The notes beneath the pieces were generated by a model. That model was not told where the DNA came from, did no database searches, and saw only the letters and a list, made by a program, of their open reading frames with translations. A stretch of DNA of 64,000 nucleotides from Desulfoglaeba alkanexedens ALDC (GTDB taxonomy: Bacteria > Desulfobacterota > Syntrophobacteria > Syntrophobacterales > DSM-9756), in NCBI RefSeq assembly GCF_005377625.1, contig NZ_CP040098.1, positions 2,225,501 through 2,289,500 on the forward strand. Direction: 5' to 3'. Both the position numbers and the translations under genes were made by a program. Shown here piece by piece: positions 53,970-64,000 of this stretch. Every line of letters starts with the position of its first letter. Within the stretch, counting starts at the first letter, position 1.

Positions 53970-55496
53970 ATGATCGAAAAGTATTCACATGCGGAATTGG
54001 CCGCACTGCACGAAATCGCCCGGGTGCTTTCTCGGCCCGACGAATTGAAGGACCAGCTCCAGAGTGTTCTCGACATCCTGAGCGGCAGGTTGGGGATGGA
54101 ACGGGGGATGATTTCCATCTTGGACCTCAAGACCGGTGAAGCCTGGTTGGACGTGGCCCGGGGTGTGGACGTGGAGGTCGGGAAGATTTCCTATCGACCC
54201 GGGGAAGGGATTACCGGCAAGGTGGCCCAGACCGGCCGGCCCATGGCCATTGCCGACTTGGGGAAAGAGGCTCATTTTCTGGACCGGACGGGGGCCAGGA
54301 AGGCCCTCAACCGCAGGGAACTCACGTTCCTTTGCGTTCCCATCTTCTACCAGGGCCGGGTGGTGGGCGTGCTTTCCGCGGACAAGCTGAGCCGAACGGT
54401 GGAAGACCTGGACCGTGAGATCGAGCTCCTTTCCGCCGTGGCGGAACTGGCGGGGAAGGTGGTCCATTTTCGGGCCGTGGAAGAAGAAAACCGGCGGCTT
54501 CGCCGGATTCTTGCGGAAGCCCGCCGCCCGAAAACGAGTATCATCGGCCGTTCCAAAGGAATTCAGGAAGTACTGCGGCTCATCGACCAGGTGGCGGACA
54601 CCAACACCACGGTGCTCATTCACGGGGAAACCGGCACCGGCAAAGAGCTGGTGGCGCGGGCCATTCACGAAAACAGCCGCCGGAGCAAGGGGCCGCTGAT
54701 CCGGGTCAACTGCGCCGCCATGCCCGACAGCCTGCTGGAAAGCGAGTTGTTCGGCCACGAAAGGGGAGCTTTTACGGGAGCGGTGACGCGGCGGCGGGGT
54801 CGTTTTGAAGAAGCCCAGGCCGGGACCATCTTTCTCGACGAAGTGGGGGAACTGTCGCCGGTGGCCCAGGCCAAGCTTCTCCGAGTGCTGCAGGAACGGG
54901 AGTTCCAGCCCCTTGGTTCATCCCGGACCGTGAAGGTGGATGTGCGCGTGGTGGCCGCAACCAACAAGGACCTGGAAGCGGAAGTCGCCCGAGGCGGCTT
55001 TCGTTCGGATCTTTATTACCGGCTCAACGTGTTTCCCATCTTTCTGCCGCCGCTCAGGGAACGAGGGCCCGACATTCTGCTTCTGGCCGATTTTTTCGTC
55101 CTGAAATACGCTCGGGAATTCGGGAAGCCGGTGGCCCGGATCTCCACCCCCGCCATCGATCTCCTCATGGCCTATCACTGGCCGGGCAACGTGCGTGAAC
55201 TGGAAAACTGTATTGAACGCGCCGTCCTCCTGGCCTCCGGCGACGCCATCGAAGCCCGCCAGCTTCCGCCCACCCTCCAGATGAAACCCGCCGAACTGCA
55301 GGAAGGCGTCCGGGGAAAGCTGGACGTCCTGGTGAGCGCCTTCGAGCGGGATCTCATCACAGAAGCCCTCAAAGACGCTCGGGGAAACCAGGCGCAGGCG
55401 GCGAGGCTCCTCGGGAGCACCAAAAGGATCATCCAATACAAGGTGAAGAAATACTGCATCGATCCCGTTCGTTTCCGTTCCAGGGACCGGTCGTGA
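53970..55496 (+). CDS. Sigma-54-dependent activator, NifA-like (GAF-AAA-Fis)
   Basis: A 508-residue enhancer-binding protein. A GAF domain (about 20-175) senses a ligand; the AAA+ domain (about 185-430) has Walker A GETGTGKE, the sigma-54 contact loop GAFTGA, Walker B GTIFLDEVGELS and R-finger region. The C-terminal Fis-type HTH follows (NQAQAARLLGSTKRIIQYKVKKY). This layout is that of NifA/AnfA-like proteins. It directly precedes nadE, glnB, glnD and glnA, and a -24/-12 element lies before glnA, so nitrogen control is likely. No nif structural gene is in view. Confidence 0.93.
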   Translation: MIEKYSHAELAALHEIARVLSRPDELKDQLQSVLDILSGRLGMERGMISILDLKTGEAWLDVARGVDVEVGKISYRPGEGITGKVAQTGRPMAIADLGKEAHFLDRTGARKALNRRELTFLCVPIFYQGRVVGVLSADKLSRTVEDLDREIELLSAVAELAGKVVHFRAVEEENRRLRRILAEARRPKTSIIGRSKGIQEVLRLIDQVADTNTTVLIHGETGTGKELVARAIHENSRRSKGPLIRVNCAAMPDSLLESELFGHERGAFTGAVTRRRGRFEEAQAGTIFLDEVGELSPVAQAKLLRVLQEREFQPLGSSRTVKVDVRVVAATNKDLEAEVARGGFRSDLYYRLNVFPIFLPPLRERGPDILLLADFFVLKYAREFGKPVARISTPAIDLLMAYHWPGNVRELENCIERAVLLASGDAIEARQLPPTLQMKPAELQEGVRGKLDVLVSAFERDLITEALKDARGNQAQAARLLGSTKRIIQYKVKKYCIDPVRFRSRDRS

Positions 55497-55631
55497 GGGA
55501 AGAGGCGGCGGTGTTACGGGAACATTTCTGTCCCTCCCGGGTTCTCCTGGGGTGCGGTCAGTGCGGCGATCCGGCCGCGACCGGGCTCCCGGTTAAGGTT
55601 GGAACGGAATTTGCCCGGAAGGAGCGTGTGC

Positions 55632-57616
<1,985 letters not shown>

Positions 57617-57623
57617 GGGGGAC

Positions 57624-60233
57624 ATGAACGAACGGACCGAAAGGGAGGGATTTTTCGCCCTGCACCGGAAATTGAAGGAGCAGCGGCAGGCGTTTTCCCG
57701 GTTCTGCGCCGGTGACGTCCCCGGGGTACTGGCCGCGCGGACCTATGCCCAGACCTTCCTCCAGGTCCTTCAGAATGGCGTCCGGCCGATGGTCTCGGAC
57801 GAACGCGGATGGGCGTTCGTGGCCGTCGGAGGTTTCGGGCGGGGGGAACTGAGCTTCGCCTCCGACATCGACTTACTCTTTCTCTACCATCGACGCCTGC
57901 CGTCGTTCCTCGAAGACCTCATCCGCGACCTGGTCTACGGCCTGTGGGATGCGGAGTTCGAAGTGGGGCACGTGGTCACCTCCGTTTCGGGTCTGCGCGG
58001 CCTCATGCGCGAAGATTTTTCCGCGGAAACCACGTACCTGGAAACACGCTTCATCGCGGGGGACCCCGGCTTCTATGCGGACTGGCGCCGCGCACTCCTC
58101 AAAGACTACGGGCGGCAGCGGAGGCGCCGCTTTCTCGACTCCCTGCTGCGTTACTGCCGGGGGCGCCTCGCCCAGTACGGCGAAAGTTCCTACCTGCTGG
58201 AACCGCACCTCAAAGAGGGGATCGGAGGCCTTCGAGACCTGCATGTCGCCCGCTGGGCCGCCATGGTGTTTCTCGGAGACGGAGCTTTTGAAAGCATGGT
58301 GCAGGAAAGATGGTTGTCCCCGGAAGAGCGCCATTGGCTGGAGCAGGCCCAGGATTTCCTCTGGCGCGTCCGGCTCCAGCTGCACGGCCTCGTCGGGCGT
58401 CGCCAGGACCAGCTGCTGCTGGGGGACCAGGAACCCATCGCCCTCCGGCTGGGCTTCGTCGACGGTACGGAAGGCTCGGCCGTGGAAGCCTTCATGCGGC
58501 TCTACTACCGGCACACGGCCCGTATCCGCCGGGTCACGGCCTTTCTGATGGAAAAGCTTCAGTCGGAATACGGCGGAGGCCGCAAGAGAAAGCGCCGCGA
58601 CCGAATTCTTCCCGGCCCGTTTCTCCTGGAAGGCGAACACCTGAGGTTCCTCGAACCGGAGATGATCGCCAAGCGCCCGGGCATCCTCATGCAGTTCTTC
58701 TGGCAGGCGGCTCAATCCCGCGCCCACTTTCACCACGAGACGGGCCAGCTGATCCGGGAAAACCTGCGGCATTTCACCCCCGAATGGCGCGAACACCCGG
58801 AAGTGGTGGCACAGTTTTTCGAGATCCTGACCCACCCGGAGATGGCGTTCCCGGTTCTCAAGGTGATGATGGAAACAGGGTTCCTGGAGGTTTTCCTTCC
58901 CGAGTTCGCTCACGTACGTTACCGCGTGCAGCACGACGTCTACCACCTCTACACCGTGGACGAACACCTCCTGCGAACGGTGAGGGAACTGCACCGGCTC
59001 AACACCCACGAAGACGAAGGCCCGTTGAAACCCGCGCTGGCCGCCCTTTTCGCCGACTTGAAACACCCCCGGGTGCTCTACCTCGCGGCGCTCATCCACG
59101 ACATCGGCAAAGGGTTAGGGAAGAACCATGCGGAACGCGGTGCGGAAATGGCTCGGGAGATGGCCGGGAGGTTTCACCTGTCGGGGGAGGAATCCGATCT
59201 CCTGGTGTACCTGGTGCGCCGACACCTGCTGCTCGCCGAAACGGCTCTGAAGCGCGACCTGAGCGATGAAAAGCCGGTGGTGCGCTGTGCCGCGGAAGTG
59301 GAGGACCGGGAGCGGCTTCGAATGCTCTACATCCTAACCATCGCCGATTCCAAGGCCACAGGGCCCGGCGCCTGGAACACCTGGCGGGCGTCGCTTTTGA
59401 GAGAACTTTACCTCAAGGTGGACCGGATTCTCCGCCGCGGCGAACTCCGAATGGAAGACGTCCGTGTGCGGGTCGCCGAGATTCAGCGGGCGGTTCTGGC
59501 GCTGATCGCCGACGCAACGGAACGGAGCCGGGTGAGCCGCTGGCTCGACGCCCTGTCGTTCCGCTACCTGCTGTCTCAGCCGGCGGACGCCGTGGTCCGC
59601 CATTACCGGATGGAACAGGAACTCCGTAAGACTCCCCTGGTGCTCGACGCGCGGCCGCTGGAAGGCGAAATGTGGGAAGTGAGCGTCGCGTGCCAGGATC
59701 GGCCGGGTCTTTTCGCGCTCATCACCGGCGTCCTCTGGGTTCACGGCCTGAACGTTCTCGCCGCCGATATCTTCACGCGCCGGTGGGGCGTGGCCCTCGA
59801 CGTGCTGCGCGTGGAAAGCCTGCCGGATCCCCTTCACACTGAAGAAATCTGGGAAAAGATCCGCGGCGACCTGGCGGCGGCCCTTGCGGATCAAAAACAC
59901 ATGGAACGACTGGCCGCCCGGGAAAGCCGGCCCTCCCTCATCCGCAAACGCTGCGTTCCCACCAAGAAGGACCGGGTGGTGATCGACGAAGACGCCTCCG
60001 ATTTCTACACGGTCATCGAAGTGTACACCTGGGACCGGCCGGGCGTGCTCCATGCCATCACCCGAACGCTGTATGAAATGGATCTTTCCATCCAAATCGC
60101 CAAAATCGCCACCCCGGGAGCCCAAGTGGTGGACGTCTTCTACGTGACCGACCTCGAAGGCAACAAGATCCTGGACACTTCCATCCACGATACCGTGAAG
60201 CACAGGCTGCTGGAGGTACTGGCCCGGTGCTGA
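57624..60233 (+). CDS. glnD: PII uridylyltransferase / uridylyl-removing enzyme
   Basis: An 869-residue bifunctional sensor of glutamine. The nucleotidyltransferase domain carries VGGFGRGELSFASDIDLLFLY, the HD domain LIHDIGKGLGKNHAERG, and two ACT domains end the protein (ACQDRPGLFALITGV and YTWDRPGVLHAITRTL). Size is typical. It modifies the GlnB encoded directly upstream. GGGGAC precedes the ATG. Confidence 0.97.
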   Translation: MNERTEREGFFALHRKLKEQRQAFSRFCAGDVPGVLAARTYAQTFLQVLQNGVRPMVSDERGWAFVAVGGFGRGELSFASDIDLLFLYHRRLPSFLEDLIRDLVYGLWDAEFEVGHVVTSVSGLRGLMREDFSAETTYLETRFIAGDPGFYADWRRALLKDYGRQRRRRFLDSLLRYCRGRLAQYGESSYLLEPHLKEGIGGLRDLHVARWAAMVFLGDGAFESMVQERWLSPEERHWLEQAQDFLWRVRLQLHGLVGRRQDQLLLGDQEPIALRLGFVDGTEGSAVEAFMRLYYRHTARIRRVTAFLMEKLQSEYGGGRKRKRRDRILPGPFLLEGEHLRFLEPEMIAKRPGILMQFFWQAAQSRAHFHHETGQLIRENLRHFTPEWREHPEVVAQFFEILTHPEMAFPVLKVMMETGFLEVFLPEFAHVRYRVQHDVYHLYTVDEHLLRTVRELHRLNTHEDEGPLKPALAALFADLKHPRVLYLAALIHDIGKGLGKNHAERGAEMAREMAGRFHLSGEESDLLVYLVRRHLLLAETALKRDLSDEKPVVRCAAEVEDRERLRMLYILTIADSKATGPGAWNTWRASLLRELYLKVDRILRRGELRMEDVRVRVAEIQRAVLALIADATERSRVSRWLDALSFRYLLSQPADAVVRHYRMEQELRKTPLVLDARPLEGEMWEVSVACQDRPGLFALITGVLWVHGLNVLAADIFTRRWGVALDVLRVESLPDPLHTEEIWEKIRGDLAAALADQKHMERLAARESRPSLIRKRCVPTKKDRVVIDEDASDFYTVIEVYTWDRPGVLHAITRTLYEMDLSIQIAKIATPGAQVVDVFYVTDLEGNKILDTSIHDTVKHRLLEVLARC

Positions 60234-60480
60234 GAATACAAAATTGTCATTTTTTGTGTTTGCTCCGAACTGTCCGCCAACCTGACGAAAGTATTGATAA
60301 ATGTGCAAATAGCATGGAGTTTTTCGGGCGTTCTGGAAGCGGCTGATCGGGATATGAAACCATTTTGTCATTGGCGGAGCGTCCGGGAGGGGGTCCTGGA
60401 ACGGAAAGCGGGCGAATCCAAAGCGGAGGATTTTCCCGATAAGTCACGGATATTCAGAAGTTGGAGTGTTTACGCTGTGC

Positions 60481-60496
60481 TGGCATGAAAATCGCT
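60481..60496 (+). promoter_or_regulatory. Candidate sigma-54 (-24/-12) promoter of glnA
   Basis: TGGCATGAAAATCGCT matches TGGCAYRNNNNTTGCW with one deviation (C for T at position 13); GG and GC are correctly spaced. It is 55 bases upstream of the glnA ATG in an intergenic region of 318 bases that otherwise shows no gene. No TGT-N10-ACA NifA site was found nearby. Confidence 0.6.
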
Positions 60497-60551
60497 CAAG
60501 AAGGCGGATACGGACGAAAACCTGAAGCAATCATTTAAAGGAGGATGGAGA

Positions 60552-61964
60552 ATGACCCCGAAAGAAGTGATGGAGTACGCGAAGGCCAACGGCGCCAAGA
60601 TGGTGGATTTCAGATTCCTTGATTTTCCGGGGATATGGCAGCATTTTTCGGTTCCGATCAGCGAATTCGACGAAAGTTCCTTCGAAGAGGGATTCGGTTT
60701 CGACGGTTCCAGCATTCGCGGCTGGCAGCCCATCAATGCCAGTGACATGCTGGTGGTTCCCGACCCGGGGACGGCCGTCATGGACCCTTTCATGCAAGTG
60801 CCGACCCTCACCGTGATCTGCAACGTCGTGGACCCGATCACCAAGGAAAAATACACTCGGGATCCGCGCCATATCGCTCAGAAGGCGGAAGCCTACCTCA
60901 ACTTCACCGGGATCGGCGATACGGCCTACTTTGGACCGGAGGCCGAGTTTTTCATCTTCGACGACATCCGCTACGATACAGCGTCTCATTTCAGTTACTA
61001 TCACCTGGATTCGGTTGAAGGGATCTGGAACAGCGGGCGTGCCGAGAATCCTAACCTGGGCTACAAGCCCCGCTACAAGGAAGGCTACTTTCCTGTGCCG
61101 CCTTCCGACTCCCTACAGGACCTGCGGTCCGAAATGGTCATGATCATGCAGCAGGTGGGGCTCCAGATCGAATGTCAGCATCACGAGGTGGCCACCGCCG
61201 GTCAGGCGGAAATCGACATGCGGTTCGCTCCGCTCGTCAAGATGGGCGACCAGCTCATGTGGTTCAAGTACATCATCAAAAACGTGGCTCGGAGGCACTG
61301 CAAGACGGTGACCTTCATGCCCAAGCCGCTTTTCGGTGACAACGGTTCCGGCATGCATACCCACGTGAGCCTCTGGAAGGAAGGCAAGCCGCTGTTCGCC
61401 GGTGATCGATATGCGGGTCTGAGCGAAATGGCGCTCCACGCGGTGGCCGGCGTTCTCAAGCACGCGGCGGCCCTTTGCGCGTTCACCAACCCGACCACCA
61501 ATTCCTACAAGCGCCTTGTCCCCGGCTACGAAGCGCCGGTGAACCTGGCCTATTCCAGCCGGAACCGAAGCGCCTCCATCCGGATTCCCATGTATTCACC
61601 GTCGCCCAAGGCCAAGCGGATCGAAGTCCGGTTTCCGGACCCTTCGTGCAACGGCTACATCGCCTTCAGCGCCCTGCTCATGGCCGTGCTGGACGGCATC
61701 GAAAAGCGGATGGATCCCGGCGAACCGCTGGACAAGGACATTTACGCCCTGAGTCCCGAGGAGCTGGCGGATGTGCCGTCCACGCCGGGTTCCCTGGACG
61801 AGGCCATGAAGGCCCTGGAAAACGACAATGAATTCCTGCTGAAGGGCGATGTTTTCACGGAAGACGTGATTGAGACCTGGATCAAGTACAAGCGGGAAAG
61901 GGAAGTGGATCCGGTCCGGCTGCGGCCACATCCGTACGAGTTCATGCTGTACTATGACATTTAG
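60552..61964 (+). CDS. glnA: Glutamine synthetase, type I
   Basis: A 470-residue GSI making glutamine from glutamate, ammonia and ATP. It has [28 protein letters not shown], the ATP-binding [17 protein letters not shown] and [30 protein letters not shown] carries the Tyr of the adenylylation site, so GlnE control (gene not in the window) is possible. AAAGGAGG is upstream of the ATG. It follows glnD with its own promoter, completing the nitrogen cluster. Confidence 0.98.
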   Translation: MTPKEVMEYAKANGAKMVDFRFLDFPGIWQHFSVPISEFDESSFEEGFGFDGSSIRGWQPINASDMLVVPDPGTAVMDPFMQVPTLTVICNVVDPITKEKYTRDPRHIAQKAEAYLNFTGIGDTAYFGPEAEFFIFDDIRYDTASHFSYYHLDSVEGIWNSGRAENPNLGYKPRYKEGYFPVPPSDSLQDLRSEMVMIMQQVGLQIECQHHEVATAGQAEIDMRFAPLVKMGDQLMWFKYIIKNVARRHCKTVTFMPKPLFGDNGSGMHTHVSLWKEGKPLFAGDRYAGLSEMALHAVAGVLKHAAALCAFTNPTTNSYKRLVPGYEAPVNLAYSSRNRSASIRIPMYSPSPKAKRIEVRFPDPSCNGYIAFSALLMAVLDGIEKRMDPGEPLDKDIYALSPEELADVPSTPGSLDEAMKALENDNEFLLKGDVFTEDVIETWIKYKREREVDPVRLRPHPYEFMLYYDI

Positions 61965-62210
61965 GAGATTGTCCGACCGTGAAAGGATAGCGACCCCGAT
62001 CGCGGCGAGGGCGCCGCTCCTACAGGAACAAGGAACCTCAGGGCCCGACTTTCATGAGATTGTTTCTTGCCGGCGATCCCCATCGCGACGAGGGCGCCGC
62101 TCCTACAGGACCGTGGTTACTTTCGTAGGAGCCGGCTTGCCGGCGATCAGGGTCAACGGGGCATCGCCGGTTTAACGGGTCGCGGGCAAGCCCGGTCCTA
62201 CAAGAGGCAC
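61965..62210 (+). repeat. Two part copies of repeat family B in succession
   Basis: First copy: GACCCCGATCGCGGCGAGGG, CCGCTCCTACAGGAACAAGG, CCCGACTTTCATGAGATTGTTTCTTG. A second starts inside (GCCGGCGATCCCCATCGCGA), then a third has GTAGGAGCCGGCTTGCCGGC and GGTCGCGGGCAAGCCCGGTCCTAC. They are nested or truncated versions of 18413-18541. Confidence 0.8.
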
Positions 62211-62254
62211 ATGTGGGAGGCCCGCCCTCGGGCCGATGGGGGGGCATTGGGGTT

Positions 62255-62370
62255 TGTTCTCCACCTTGTTCCCAAGCTCCACTATCCACCTTGTTCCCAA
62301 GCTCCAGCTTGGGAACACAACTGTGCAGAAGCTCCAGCTTCGATTCCCATGAGGCCGTGACCCATGCGAA
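62255..62370 (+). repeat. Dispersed repeat family A with doubled start
   Basis: CACCTTGTTCCCAAGCTCCA appears twice before ACACAACTGTGCAGAAGCTC, CATGAGGCCGTGACCCATGC. Compare 51001-51115 and 20986-21043. Confidence 0.8.
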
Positions 62371-62425
62371 CCCGCTACAAAATCCATAACAAAGGACACT
62401 AGCACCGCTGCTTCGTCACACGTGT

Positions 62426-62487
62426 TTATATGAAAATAACCAATTTATTAAAGTGATTCCGGAATGTTGAGCACGCCAGCTGTCATA
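62426..62487 (+). repeat. Dispersed repeat family D
   Basis: TTTATATGAAAATAACCAAT, TATTAAAGTGATTCCGG, ATGTTGAGCACGCCAGCTGT. It matches 50639-50702. Confidence 0.85.
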
Positions 62488-62547
62488 AACTTTTGGTAGC
62501 GTTTTAAAGTGGAGACCTTAAGGAAAAAGGATAACGAAGGTCAAAAA

Positions 62548-62632
62548 GTCCCCCTCTCCCCCCTCCCCTTAATCCCCTCCCACAAGGGGAGGGGAATTCT
62601 ATTTCCCCTCGCACAAGGGGAGGGGGAAAAGG
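62548..62632 (+). repeat. Part copy of repeat family C next to the transposase fragment
   Basis: CCCCTCCCCTTAATCCCCTC, the CAAGGGGAGGGG hairpin arm, ATTCTATTTCCCCTCGCACA and AGGGGGAAAAG. It abuts the start of the RAYT-like fragment. Confidence 0.75.
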
Positions 62633-62633
62633 G

Positions 62634-62706
62634 CATGCGGCTGTATAGCTATGTGATCATGGAGAACCATATTCACCTCATCGCGAGCAGCCGAGATTTA
62701 GGTAGT
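62634..62706 (+). pseudogene. Fragment of a REP-associated tyrosine transposase (RAYT / IS200-like)
   Basis: The translation MRLYSYVIMENHIHLIASSRDLGS matches the central HUH motif region of Y1 transposases of the REP-associated class (YVIMENHxHLI). The N-terminal part and everything after, including the catalytic Tyr, are absent: repeat family C is immediately to the left, and the IS256 element begins at about 62701. It is a relic, not an active gene. The short length limits certainty. Confidence 0.7.
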
Positions 62707-64000
62707 GTCAACGATTTTGTGTAAATTCATTACCCCTCCAACTGCTTCCAAAAGGGCAGATTTTTAGCGACTTTTCCGAGAGGATTGGACCTCCAGTGGA
62801 GCTCCATCTTCAATGCAATGAATGCAAGGAGGGTGTAACAGGACTGCTCACCTGCCACGATCTCCATCGGCCTGGTCCTTCTGCGAAACTCCTTGTTGAG
62901 CCTTTCGATGATGTTGGTGGTTCGAAGAGAGATCCATTCTTCTTCAGGGAAGTGGAAGAAGGTAAGGCACGCATCCAGGCTCTTCTCCAGACATTTCACC
63001 GCGGATGGGACATGCTTTTCCCATCTTTCCTTGAATTCCTTGAAGAACTCCCGGGCCTTGTCCGGACAGGAGGCATAGAAGATGGACCTCATCCCGTCTG
63101 CCACCTCTTGTTTGAACTTCTGAGGAACCTTGGCCAGAACGTTTCGGGCAACATGAACCTGGCAGCGTTGGATCTTCGCTTTGGGAAACTCTTCCTTGAA
63201 GACGGCCTCCAGCCCGGGCAGCCCATCCATCACCCCCAAAGTGATCCTGGAAGCATCAAGGCCTCTTCTTTTAAGATCTTTGAAGAACTCTCTCCATGTG
63301 GGGGCCGATTCCTTGTCTCCCGCCTGCAGCCCAAGCACAAACCGGCACCCCTGCTCGGTCACTCCAATGACAACAAGCACCGGGACCTTCTCTATGGAAT
63401 CTCCCATCCTCATAGCGAAGTTGACCCCGTCGACGAACAGATACTTTACCGGTTCTTGCGACAGGTCCCTGTTTCTCCACTTCTCCAGGGCTTCTTTAAG
63501 CTCACCGTTTGCCTGGCTGATCTCGGTGTGGGAGATCTTTCTTCCGACGAGCCGCTCGGTCATCATGGCCAGAGTCCGCGTGCTCACCCCACCCAGAAAC
63601 ATCAGACACAGATCGTGGGCTATCTCGCTCTCATACTGCTTCGAACGGGGAAGAACCTGCGTGTGGTACTCACCGTTTCTATCCCGAGGGACCTTGGTCG
63701 AAACCTCCCCTATCCCCTTGAGAGTAAATCTTCTTACGTAGGAGCCGTTTCGGTAATTGGCGGCTCCCGGCTCCGCCTCACCTGGATCTTTCCTCTCGTA
63801 GGGCTCTCTTCCGAGGAAATGGGTGAGCTCGGCATTCATCATCTCAGAAAGATACCGTCCAACTATTTCCTTTACATCCAGCCGAACCATCTGGAATATC
63901 TGCTCCGGGTTTTGCTGAATCTCTTTGAAAATGCTTACTACCTCGGGTACACTGATCTCGATTCTCATTGGGCGCTTTTCCTTTCTTTGAGGTTGTTTTT
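62701..64000 (-). mobile_element. IS256-family insertion sequence (right part outside window)
   Basis: The left end reads GGTAGTGTCAACGATTTTGTGTAAATTC, the kind of terminal repeat seen in IS256 elements (TGTCAA...TTTTGTGTAAA). It precedes the transposase 3' end. The opposite end is beyond 64000, so the inverted repeat and target duplication cannot be checked. It interrupts the RAYT fragment. Confidence 0.85.
62730..63968 (-). CDS. IS256-family (Mutator-type) transposase
   Basis: A 412-residue DDE transposase. YLFVDGVNFAMR and LGVMDGLPGLEAVF provide the two Asp positions, and the Glu is in TTNIIERLNKEFRRRTRP, with the C/H motif region QRCQVHVARNVL between. Full length with no frameshift, so it may be active. 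It starts at ATG 63966-63968. Confidence 0.95.
   Translation of the reverse strand: MRIEISVPEVVSIFKEIQQNPEQIFQMVRLDVKEIVGRYLSEMMNAELTHFLGREPYERKDPGEAEPGAANYRNGSYVRRFTLKGIGEVSTKVPRDRNGEYHTQVLPRSKQYESEIAHDLCLMFLGGVSTRTLAMMTERLVGRKISHTEISQANGELKEALEKWRNRDLSQEPVKYLFVDGVNFAMRMGDSIEKVPVLVVIGVTEQGCRFVLGLQAGDKESAPTWREFFKDLKRRGLDASRITLGVMDGLPGLEAVFKEEFPKAKIQRCQVHVARNVLAKVPQKFKQEVADGMRSIFYASCPDKAREFFKEFKERWEKHVPSAVKCLEKSLDACLTFFHFPEEEWISLRTTNIIERLNKEFRRRTRPMEIVAGEQSCYTLLAFIALKMELHWRSNPLGKVAKNLPFWKQLEG

Noticed and set aside
60234-60551. Small open frames in the glnD-glnA gap
   Set aside because: They lack ribosome binding sites and overlap the promoter element; nothing protein-like was seen.

Overview
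The window is GC-rich chromosomal DNA from a Gram-negative bacterium. An outer membrane is implied by bamD and an mlaA homologue. The gene mix includes a soluble NAD(P)H-type molybdenum enzyme, many sigma-54 signals, csrA-fliW, pilT-type ATPases, sucCD, a cobA-hemD fusion and a PII/GlnD/GlnA nitrogen cluster. This fits a strictly anaerobic member of the former Deltaproteobacteria (Desulfobacterota, for example a Syntrophobacter- or Desulfacinum-like lineage). That placement is inference: no rRNA or dsr/apr gene lies in the window.

Layout. (1) 1-5201, minus strand: a four-gene operon of a stand-alone receiver, a PhsA/PsrA-like molybdopterin oxidoreductase, a DmsB-like ferredoxin and a NuoF-GltD-like flavoprotein cut by the window edge. 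(2) 5202-6425: a long gene-free divergent region with two repeat copies, a 50-base T run and two sigma-54 type -24/-12 elements facing outward. (3) 6426-12922, plus strand: a TSUP (TauE/SafE) transporter with a pentapeptide minisatellite, a small membrane protein, a second stand-alone receiver, a PEP-synthase-like protein that lacks the PEP-binding barrel, and a phosphatase-YkgJ fusion. This is the best candidate here for an undescribed system. (4) 13096-23722: acyl-CoA dehydrogenase, a J-domain membrane protein with BamE-like repeats, an HDOD protein, csrA-fliW, rho, a decayed toxin-antitoxin pair, and trxA-trxB-bamD. (5) 23799-37049: radA, mtnA, gatB, sucCD, a ModE-type regulator, moeA, a NusG paralogue, a fused MrfA/MrfB-type helicase-exonuclease, an MBL-fold hydrolase and a radical SAM protein. 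(6) 37265-43669: two PilT-type ATPases, a 1.3-kb repeat field, and thiE-thiL-thiD. (7) 43784-50597: a PAC2 protein and an operon running from a class IV aminotransferase through gmhA to hemC and cobA-hemD. (8) 51274-61964: mlaA, a DUF4301-like gene, a NifA-like activator, nadE, glnB, glnD and glnA. (9) 61965-64000: repeats, a fragment of a REP-associated tyrosine transposase, and an IS256-family element that runs off the end.

How the genes work together. Nitrogen control is laid out in order: sigma-54 activator, NAD synthetase, PII, GlnD, then GlnA behind its own -24/-12 element. Sigma-54 elements also sit upstream of both receiver-containing operons, so those two systems may share control. 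Intergenic DNA is dominated by at least four dispersed repeat families, several of them palindromic. They resemble REP/BIME-type elements, and the transposase fragment may be a relic of the enzyme class that spreads such repeats. Most coding genes look intact and have clear ribosome binding sites. No tRNA, rRNA or CRISPR array was seen.
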